The notes under the pieces were generated by a model. The model had not been told where the DNA came from. It worked only from the letters and a program-made list of their open reading frames with translations, and ran no database searches. DNA of 62,000 nucleotides from Chrysomallon squamiferum (lineage: Eukaryota; Mollusca; Gastropoda; Neomphalida; Peltospiridae). The translations under genes were made by a program, and so were the position numbers. This document shows, in pieces, positions 50,959-62,000 of this stretch (position 1 is the stretch's first letter; the number at the start of each line of letters is the position of its first letter). The DNA lies in NCBI GenBank assembly GCA_012295275.1, contig CM022679.1, forward strand, positions 14,795,842 to 14,857,841, written 5' to 3'.

Positions 50959-53105
50959 TTATAAATTGACGCCAGCATTAACAAGAAGTGGAAAAGTTTC
51001 CAGCAGCCAGTCCACTGCAGCTTTGTCGTCTGCTTCGTCTGGTGGAGTTTTTCCTGTTTTGAAATCATTCAGTTCAGTGACTTGGTGAGTCTCTCCTGAT
51101 TTCAAGCATACAATCATCATCTTCTCTTTCTTCGTAGCAGTTGCTATTGCCAAATCAATGACCTGTTTCCACTGGGTGTTTGGCGTGTCGGAGTTAACAA
51201 CTACAATAATGCATCGAATAATAGACATCAGTTGTTCGTAGAAAGAGATTGCATTTATTCTTTCAAACGCAAGCTCCTCATTTCTCGTGACTTTCAGACC
51301 GGTATAATTTTGCAGAATTTCCTGAATTTTGTTTGAAATCTGAGATATTTTGCTGTCTTCTTTGTCATGAAGAATCATGATATCAGCACCGTTTATTTCA
51401 TCTTCTTTGTTCGTTTTGTAATAGAACGTAAAAATCCTTCTGAAACAAGACCAAGCTTTACCCGGTGACTCGCCTCTTGAAAAGATCTGCTGTGCTGTTT
51501 TCAAGTAAACTCGATTGACGAGAGAAGAAGGAATGTGATCAGCTTGTTGCGTACCCATCAGCAGACTTACACACAGTCTGGCATTTTCGTATTTTTGTTG
51601 ATTGAGGTATTCCTCTGTAATTGCAATCCAGTCTTGTGGTCCCAGATTTCGCGTTTGAATCTTCTCATAAATTGGAAGAGAAGGGGCGAATTCACTGATC
51701 ATAGAATAAACATCTTTAACTTGCCACGGTATTTCTACTCCACGTGGACCATTCGTTTGGTTCAGCAAATCAGTTACCGTTCTGAAATGAGTGTGATATT
51801 TGTACAGCACTTCTAACGCAGAAGCTTCTACAGCAAGAGTTTTGTAGTTTATCATTTTTTCTTTCTTCAGCCGAGCCTGTTCCTCTGAAGAAAGTCTCCA
51901 ATTTTCACTTTTTTCAAAATAGATAAAACTCATATTTTTCAATGCGCTAATTTCTGGGAATGGATCGATATAAGAGTCGGCTGTTTCTGTTACAATTTTG
52001 AAGTGCTGTTCAGCATCTTCGTAGCATTTTTTACTCATGTAAGCTAAAGCCAAGTCATACTCTGCAGGATAATTGTCTGTTATTTCAACCGCCTCCTTTA
52101 GACAGCGAATAGCACGATCTAATGTTTCCGGGTTATTTTGTTTTCTCGCTTTTTTCCGCAGAACCTTTCCCAGCTGATGAAAAGCTTTCGTTGCTCGCGT
52201 ACGACTAACTGACCGTTGTAACATTGTCTCAGCCTCATCCAGTCGCTGTGTGTTTTGAAAATGGTTAGCGCACCTTACAAGTATAAAATCGTCGTCTTTG
52301 CCTAACTCAAGAGCTTTCTGGAAATATTCCTCACGCGAAAGCAGTCCAGTTTGTTGTTGCACCTCTTCTACCAGCTTTTCATCTTCGAATGGTGTCCATC
52401 TTAATTCAAGCAGTTTTGCTAAATCCCCGAGCTCGGCAAACGCCATGGCATTCAGTGGTTCTGGTCCCTTTCTGCTGACTTCTTGTAGCAGTTTACAGCA
52501 TCTAACAGCGTATTCAACCACATCGATACCTGACTGAATTGAATAGCTTTGAAAGGACAGAGATCGTCTAAGTGTGAGACCCTCTCGATATTTCCACTCG
52601 AATTCGTCTGGACATTTCTTATTTACTTTTCTGTACAGCTCCAGAGCCTTTGGATAAGAAGCTGGTGATAGTCGAGTGTAGCAATAAGCAAGTTCAGCTT
52701 CAGCTACAGTATGCATTCTGTCCAGGTCTCCCTCCAAGTCTTCCAATTCCTCTAATTCTGATTCAGCAGAACGCTTATCCTGTTTTAGCAGAAATCGCAC
52801 ACGATTTGCACGAGCTACAATGTTAGTAGGGTCACGATCACAGACTTTTAAATTTATCTCGATTGCCTTCTCTCGATCTCCTAGCAAAAAAAGCAAGAAC
52901 GAAGTAAAATTGTCGTGACGATTTGTGTGTGTCTTTTCACTTGGTTGATTTCCCACTGAAGTAGGCATGTCTTCTTCCCGTTGTTCTAACTTTCTAAGCA
53001 GTTCTTCTCTGCGCTGTTTTGTGTAGAACATGAGATCTGTCAGATGAAAGGAGTGAGGAAATGATTGTAATCTCTTTTCGAAGGCGATATCTTCATCCGT
53101 ACCTG

Positions 53106-53138
<33 letters not shown>

Positions 53139-53249
53139 AAAAATAAGTGATCTGAATTTTCTGAAGTAAAAGTCTTTTCTAAAATTATAATTTCGATTTT
53201 CCTTTATTTTTTTTTTATTAAACTGACGATGAGCAATGATAATATGTTG

Positions 53250-53322
<73 letters not shown>

Positions 53323-53546
53323 ATTATGTGTGTGTGTGGTTGTTTGCTAGTATTTTTAAGTAGATATCTCTATGTAGATATATGTGACAGAGAGAATAAT
53401 GTGTTTATAAAAGTAACCAGAGTAATGTAACATCAAAGTGTAATTCTACATAATACGGATCCTGATTAATATTTCTCACCACCAATATTTATCCTGGCAA
53501 AATCCGTATCTATCGATGTTGTACTTTGCTCTTTTCTCGAAGTCAT
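50959..53546 (-). CDS. TPR/TIR-like paralogue C (TTC22-like), complete
   Basis: Exon 1 (53546-53480, MTSRKEQSTTSIDTDFARIN) joins exon 2 (53102-50959) through a GTGAGA donor and a T-rich TTTTCAG acceptor, giving 736 aa. Residues about 60-590 are helical repeats of TPR type, with units such as GDREKAIEINLKVC, YPKALELYRKVN, TQRLDEAETMLQRSV and LDRAIRCLKEAVEI. The overall look is that of IFIT and TTC22 proteins; TTC22-like families are expanded in molluscs. Residues about 594-730 resemble a TIR-like alpha/beta fold: strand GADIMILHDKED, strand IRCIIVVVNSDTP followed by W667, and strand KMMIVCL. The Glu four residues after this Trp, catalytic in SARM1-type TIRs, is Ile here. This suggests a signalling or scaffold role in innate immunity, cytoplasmic. 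TPR part confident; TIR part moderate; immune role inferred. Confidence 0.85.
53255..53319. repeat. (CT)n microsatellite in intron 1 of paralogue C
   Basis: About 32 CT units, equivalent to the tract in paralogue A. A poly-A tract (53106-53137 on +) sits at the acceptor and supplies the polypyrimidine tract on the - strand. Confidence 0.95.
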
Positions 53547-54629
53547 TTTCCTAAAAGTATGTAATAAAATGTTTTAGTAATATTATAAATCTTATAGCTG
53601 TATTGAACATCATGCATTTAAAAAGCCATGGATAAGAAGTAAATACTAGTAATAAATAGAAAATTAAAAATAAATAAATAAAAAACGAACAAAGAAATCG
53701 AAAGAGAAAGAAATAGAAAGAACACATTTAAAAAAATATATATTGTAATAAGAAAATAAATAAATAAATAAATAAATAAATACGAAAATTACTGTATTTC
53801 TACGTTTTATCTAGAAACACAACGACATCTACAGATTATACACTCTTAATTATGTTTAATAGCTATCTTGAGCGTTATCAACCGATGTATGATAATACAG
53901 AAACACAAACGGGTGTGTGAATCTAGGTCACTGAAATATGTAAGAAAGATAGCGAATATGAACACCGGGGAGAAGTAATAGTTATTTATAGATTAGTTTG
54001 TAGTTGGATTTTTTCTTTTTTCTGTAATGTTGAGCAATTGTAGCTGTCTATGCTTGGGTCACAGAATAAAATGCTTAAAAAGAAATAAAGAAAAAAGCAA
54101 AAAAGTAAATGTTTCGCCTAACCCTTATCTAAATACTAATTGTATTATGCCACCAAAATCTTCCTGGTTCCCAAAACATTTACATGGATTTACGAGTAGT
54201 TTCTTTCTTGTGTGTTTGTATATTACAGTTCCTTGTAGTTTATACCTCTTAATAGTCAATAAACTGTTAGTGAATTATAGCTTGATTTTAATGGACAGTA
54301 AAGTATCTCATCGGAAAAACACATTTAAATCAAAGTTGTGCTTACTATGTGTGTGTGTGTATTTATCTATCTATCTATGATATATATATACACAGACTGA
54401 CACATATACAGACAGACACATGTGAGAAACAATATACAAAAACAGAACAAAATACAATTAAAAAATTAAAAACAATATTTGTAACATTAATATTTGGTTT
54501 TGTCTGTTTTGGTGCCACGTTATACTTACACACGTTGTTTTTGGAAAATGAAGACTCACACAATGGTTGTTTAACCTTTTGGGTCTCTGAAAAACCCGAC
54601 TGTTTAACAGAACACGAAGTTTACATTAC

Positions 54630-54687
54630 GCGACGTTTTTCCGGAAACCAACGATTTCGCGACGTTTTTCCGAAAACCAACGATTTC
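54630..54687. repeat. 29-bp tandem repeat, two units
   Basis: Two adjacent copies (54630-54658 and 54659-54687), differing at one site, rich in CpG and in TTTTTCCGG. A third partial copy may lie near 54731. Confidence 0.8.
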
Positions 54688-55040
54688 GCGCCGTTGATAG
54701 GCTGCTAACATGAGTGGCGCAAAAAGTAGTGGACCGCCGTTTTTCCGGAGATATATCATGAGTTAAATAAGTAAGCTTGACGTGGTCAACCTCTGTTACT
54801 AAATGGTAGCTAGTTTCGTACTTTGTCCTTTATTAATAATAAATACTTATTGTTAGAGGTCTAAAAACCTTCTCAGTGTATTTTTCGTTTTACGATTTTA
54901 TTTCAACAAGATTGATCAAAGTGCAACAACCAGAACAAACGGGTGTATATCTGTATAAAACTTTGAGCGGTCAAAGTCTTAATAACATGTAGATAATGTG
55001 CGTGTGATGAAAACACTAAATGTGATAAGTTCAAATCATT

Positions 55041-55041
55041 A

Positions 55042-55102
<61 letters not shown>

Positions 55103-55104
55103 GT
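55041..55104. repeat. (ATT)n microsatellite
   Basis: About 21 ATT units between the GC-richer patch and module P7. Confidence 0.95.
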
Positions 55105-55359
55105 TGATTCAGTCGCTTATATATAGATGATTGTTTTATTAAAATTCTTAGTTACTGATTCAGTCATCTTCTTTCTTTTTTTTTAAACAAACACACTCAC
55201 CAAAAAAAATATTTCAGAAGATGACAAAATAACAGTTAAAATATAACAATGAAAACTGTATTAAATAAATAAATAATTATATGTTTTAATGCACAAGTGA
55301 TGAATGAAACATTATTTAAATATCTAATATAATGATAGTAATAACAAAACTTAAATCAA

Positions 55360-55500
55360 ACTTACACGTTCTCGCTGGATCTTCCTTACCCTCAAGCGAA
55401 CAATTAGAAACTGTGATAGCTCTATCTTTTAAGTGTTGTATAAATCAGGTGTCTACTTTCCTTTTAAATATTCCACGAATCAGTTCATTAGTAACAGATA
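55360..55500 (-). promoter_or_regulatory. upstream module P7: candidate first exon of C
   Basis: Donor GTAAGT (55365-55360) and an exon-like segment matching P1 and P6. The TATA position reads TTATAC (about 55438-55443), a weak box. Located about 1.8 kb upstream of the C start codon. Confidence 0.45.
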
Positions 55501-56709
55501 GTAGATAAATAAGTAATGTCAAATCAGAAGATAAACACGTGGTGTGATCTTTTCAGATGACTATGACGTAAATAAACTCCTGAACGCATGTACTTATTTG
55601 ATACATTGGCAGGTGTATCCATGTGTGTGTGTACGTGAGCCTATTTGCGCATGTCTATATATTCTCTCTGCGTGTGTGTTTGTGTGTGTATTTATATATA
55701 TTTATGTGTATATGTGTTTTTATATATATTTGGTCTGTGTATATTTTCATATATTTTTGTGTATTTGTTTATATGTTTGTATGTGTATTTTTTATATTTA
55801 TGTTTGTATGTCTCCATGTGGATTTCTTGCGTGCGTACACCCTTAATTATATGACTTTTACTAAGCGATGAGGAAACAGATATTTTGCTTACACAGATAT
55901 ATTTGGTATGAGTAAAACTTAGCCGTTTAATACTAAACTTGTAGAACTAAACATACATTTTTGAGGTGTGTGTTCCGCTACAATTGCCGATATGCTAATT
56001 CTTACAATCGGTAAAACGCGTGTCATTCTCGCTATTGCGCAGAGCAAATCAGTTAGCACTTTATGTCCGTCCTAATCTGATAACGTTCTTCTTTAAGAAA
56101 AACTTCTGAAATGTTCTACCCGTAATGATCATATCCCTTGAGTGTTGTAGTAGTAGTAGTAGTAGTAGTAGTAATAATAAGAACAACAACAACAGTAATA
56201 AGAAAACAAACCAAGATATAGAAAATATGAATATCTATCTCCCAACAGAGAACACGTCAAACATAGACGTAAAAAAACAAAGAAAACAAAATGGAATTTC
56301 AAAATTTTAGTTTTAATTTCACCAAAAATGTGAGCTTTTCAACGCTGCAAGACATTCATTTTGTTATAAGTGTTATACGTGTAGGGAACTCAAAATTATT
56401 AATTTGATAATAAGTTAACATGTATTTTGAACAATTGTATGAAAATGAATTCTTTGTTCGTATCAATGTCGCTCTACGTTAGAGAGTGATGGTATCTCAT
56501 TCACGCTGGCAGAACATAATTTTTATATTAAATAAACTGGAAAAGAGGACTTTTTTTTTTTTGATTTGTGATAATTAAATAAAATGTATACTTTATAACA
56601 TAACAATTCAGTACTTATCACAAGTTTGCATTCTGTCTGACACCAGATTAGATGCTTTGAAAACCGGAAATGAATTGTTGTTTACAGCTGTTCTCATAGT
56701 GTTTGGTTA

Positions 56710-57149
56710 TATACAGCCTGTATCCTTCCAAATAACTCACTCTTGAGTAGCCACATCATCTTTGTAAATGTGTACATATGTAATAAGGGCATACAGTCAT
56801 TATTGTGTTTATACTGTTGTCATGCGATAATGTTATAACAGTATTTTTTTTAACAAAAAACCATTGCTTATAAGGCTTTTATTGTTCTTGTTGTTGTTAT
56901 TGGTGTTATTATTATTATTGTTGTTGTTGTTGTTGTTTTTGTTGTTGTTGCTGTTGTTTTTGTTCTTGTTATTTTTAGCCGGGGTAAGCCTCCGTGGAAC
57001 TGAAAACCAAGCAATAATCCACCCCTGAAACGAAATTTGAACAAGGAACATACTTCATACAGAGAGACGGGTGGACCTTTAATTTGACCTGAATAAGAAA
57101 AACATTTAGCTAATATTTGAGATTTATTTTATTTTATTTTATTTTTTTA

Positions 57150-57227
<78 letters not shown>

Positions 57228-57920
57228 GTTATTTATTATTATTATTTAATTCCAACATTTATTATGAAATCCAAATTTTACTGGTTGAAATAAATCTTAG
57301 AATCAAATTTCGTAAATTTCTTTCTTTTGTGCCAAGCAGAATTTTGAATGTGTTCTTTCGTTTGCACATTTTTGATAATAGTGCATGTCAATACAATGAC
57401 CATGTATATTTATAGTTTAATGGTAAATTTATATGCTTAATAGATTTAGCTGTTTCGCGAACGTGATAAAACAAACTGTAAGTACATATGACTAATTTTT
57501 GTGCAGTTGGAAAAAGAATAAGATAAACACTTGGTATTTGTGACTACTTGAATAAACTGTTGGAATTTTTCTTATTCAGGTCAAATTAAAGGTCCACCCG
57601 TCTCTCTGTATGAAGTATGTTCTTTGTTCAAATTTCGTTTCAGGGGTGGATTATTGCGGGGTTTTCAATTGCACGGAGGTTTACCACGGCTAAAAGTAAC
57701 AACAAAACAACAGCAACAACAAAAACAACAACAAGAACAAAATAATAATAATAATAATAAAAATAACAACAGGAACAACAAAAAAGTACTGTTACAAGAT
57801 TATCGCATGGCAACAGTATAAACACAGTAATGAATTTACATCCTTATATATGTATGTGTTTACAAATATGATATTGCTACTCATGAATGAGTTATTTGGA
57901 AAGGAGACAGGCTGTTTATT
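56710..57920. repeat. inverted repeat, arms of roughly 350-390 bp
   Basis: Left arm 56710-57100 is the reverse complement of right arm 57567-57920, with about 465 bp between them including an ATT tract (57151-57226). The right arm belongs to segmental duplication copy 3, so the left arm is an extra inverted copy of its edge. Confidence 0.8.
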
Positions 57921-59075
57921 CGTTGTTAATATGGAAATGAAACGTGGATAATAATATCGACATTTTTGTAATTTCAGCTTCAAGAGGTAATTTCCATGAA
58001 AAATACTTGAGTCGTTATCTTCTTCTTTTGTGGACGTTATGAATATTTTAATATATTTTGTAATCCTCTCCAATGTATTTCATTTCACGTCAAACATGGC
58101 TTCCAAGACTTTAAGTGTTTAGGTCAGGGTACATCTAAATGTAGCACTGATTCTCTGAGAAGTTAAATTCTACATAAAAAAAAAATCAGTCTGATCTACA
58201 TTGATGTATTCACGTTGAATGTACACTTTTGTTTATTTGCCAGGATATGTCAGGCGATATTAAAATTATAAATCTGTTGTATTCTCAGATGAAATCAAAC
58301 AGGCCAGTACAGAACGTTATAATTTACTCTTATCTTATATGTGTTTACTTATTTAACTTGATAAAGTCTTTCTTCTTTTGTATTCACTTAGCCCGACCAG
58401 TCTTGTCTGTATGGGGACATTCTATTATCGACATGTCCAGTCGACCTGATAACAGAACACACTGCTGTGTTAAGTACTTCACGTGATCACTCAGTGTTAA
58501 GTAGTTCACCATGAAACCATTATCCGTACCTGGCACAAAAGGTATGCCAACTACTTGTTTCGATATCGATATATGAGTAATCATGTCAACCAGTATTTTT
58601 CTTCACACTAAAGCTTTACGAATAAATTCTGAAATTTACTTTTTATACACTAAAGAGAGGTATAAATAATTTCATTAACATCGGTAAAAATTCTTTATTA
58701 GCTAAATGCTGAAAAAATGTTTCCAAATGTACTGTTTATTTATTAAATTAATGTCGGCCGTTTAGTTATTGTTATATCCAATTATTTATTTATTTGTTTC
58801 TGGTTTTGTATGTGTTAATACTTGAATTAATTGGATAGGTTAAAGATATTGCCACGTTGTCCGTAGCAAACGTGTGTTATGTAATATGTTTTATGTACAT
58901 TATGTACTCTTCTTATTATAACGTAATTATTTATTACGTATTCAACATCTCAGTAATTCTCACTTGTGTTGGTTATAAATGAATTGTTTATAATTTTATA
59001 TTTTTTCATTTTCCTTTTGAGCCTCTGATATCATTACTTTGTTTTAACTGTTTTTGTTTTATTCTATATTCATTT
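57290..59075. repeat. segmental duplication, copy 3
   Basis: Closest relative of 33420-35640. On the right it joins directly to the 3' flank block of D, while copy 2 is followed by almost 2 kb of other sequence before the equivalent block of C. Confidence 0.85.
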
Positions 59076-59077
59076 TA

Positions 59078-61070
<1,993 letters not shown>

Positions 61071-61076
61071 TCGTAT

Positions 61077-62000
61077 TTACAAACTGACGTCAGCATTAAC
61101 AAGAAGTGGAAAAGTTTCCAGCAGCCAGTCCACTGCAGCTTTGTCGTCTGCTTCGTCTGATGGAGTTTTTCCTGTTTTGAAATTGTTCAGTTCAGTGACT
61201 TGGTGAGTCTCTCCTGATTTCAAGCACACAATCATCATCTTTTCCTTATTCGTAGCAGTTGCTATTGCCAAATCAATCACCTGTTTCCAATGTGTGTTTG
61301 GCGTATCCGAATTAACAACTACAACAATGCAGCGAATAGCAGGCATCAATCGTTTGTAAAAAGAGATATCATCCATTCCTTCAAAGGCAAGTTCATCATT
61401 CCTCGTGACTTCAAGACCTGTATAGTCTTCCAGAATTTTCTGAATCTTCATTGAAATCTGAGATGTTTGCCAGTCGTCTTTGTCATTGAGGATCATGATA
61501 TCTGCACCGTTTATTTCATCTTCTTTGTTAGTTTTGTAATAGAATGTAAAAATCCTTCTGAAACAAGACCAAGCTTTACTCGGAGACTCGCCTCTTGATA
61601 AGAGATGCTGTGCTGTTTTCAGGTAAACTCTACTGACAAGAGAAGAAGGAATGTCATCAGCTTGTTGCGTACCCATCAGCAGACTGACATAGAGTCTAGC
61701 CATTTCGAATTCTTGTCGGTCAAGATATTCCTGTGTAATTCCAATCCAGTCTTCTGGGCCCTGATATCGGGTTTGAATTTTCCTATAAATCGGAAGAGAA
61801 GGTGGGAATTCATTTAGCATGCAGTAAACATCTTTTAGCTTGCCACGGTATTTCTATTCCAGGCGGACCATTCCTTTCATTCAGCAAATCAGTTACTGTT
61901 CTAAAATGAGTGCGATATTTGTACAGCACTTCTGAAGCAGATGCTTCTATAGCAAGAATTTTGTAGTTTACGTCTTCTTTCCTTAGCCGAGCCTGTTCAC
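61077..62000 (-). pseudogene. TPR/TIR-like paralogue D, partial at window edge, frameshifted
   Basis: From 62000 to about 61837 the frame matches the TPR end of C (VLYKYRTHFRTVTDLLN). An extra A in the run at 61833-61836 then shifts it to a stop after seven codons (RCLLHAK). From ATG 61820 a 247-codon frame carries the complete TIR-like part (GADIMILNDKDD, IRCIVVVVNSDTPNTHWKQ, KMMIVCLKSGETH). The 5' half lies outside the window. Either a pseudogene, or intact with a homopolymer sequence error. Confidence 0.7.

Noticed and set aside
55544-55871. Overlapping Cys/Val/Tyr-rich frames in all three + frames
   Set aside because: TG/TA-rich low-complexity DNA with no typical coding composition.

Overview
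The window is nuclear DNA from an animal: AT-rich, dense in microsatellites, with GT-AG introns, long gene-poor spacers and recent local duplications. An IFIT/TTC22-style TPR family with a C-terminal TIR-like domain, together with the cysteine-rich GPI-type protein at the left edge, points to a lophotrochozoan, most likely a mollusc and perhaps a gastropod. That assignment is inference; no species marker is visible.

Layout. (1) 0-1.5 kb: a secreted, probably GPI-anchored cysteine-rich protein on the + strand. (2) 3.8-6.6 kb: an intronless 918-aa basic, largely disordered orphan protein on the - strand. (3) 11.06-15.12 kb: a complete seven-exon GHITM/TMBIM5 gene (338 aa, - strand), the best identified gene here. 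(4) 17.1-26.9 kb: a tandem array of a 2.69-kb unit (three near-identical copies and a fourth that diverges abruptly). Each unit carries a CpG-containing core with CRE-like sites and two divergent TATA boxes. (5) 28.1-29.1 kb: an inverted, core-deleted copy of that unit, fused to a DXD-type glycosyltransferase pseudogene (29.1-29.75 kb, + strand). (6) 29.75-62.0 kb: a head-to-tail cluster of four TPR/TIR-like paralogues, all on the - strand, called A, B, C and D.

In the cluster only C (50,959-53,546) is intact: two coding exons, 736 aa. A is a 234-aa TPR-only stub ending where it meets the glycosyltransferase remnant. B has several lesions. D runs off the window and is frameshifted at the same A-run as B. 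Intact 247-codon frames covering the TIR-like part remain in B and D. Between genes lie segmental duplications of the 3' flanks and repeated copies of a module that looks like promoter plus noncoding first exon (TATA-like element and splice donor), amplified in tandem upstream of B.

The strongest leads are the TPR/TIR-like cluster with its separation of modules, the repeated first-exon modules, the tandem bidirectional promoter-like array, and a 26-nt block shared exactly by the glycosyltransferase remnant and a lesion in gene B. No tRNA, rRNA, CRISPR array or autonomous transposon was recognised.
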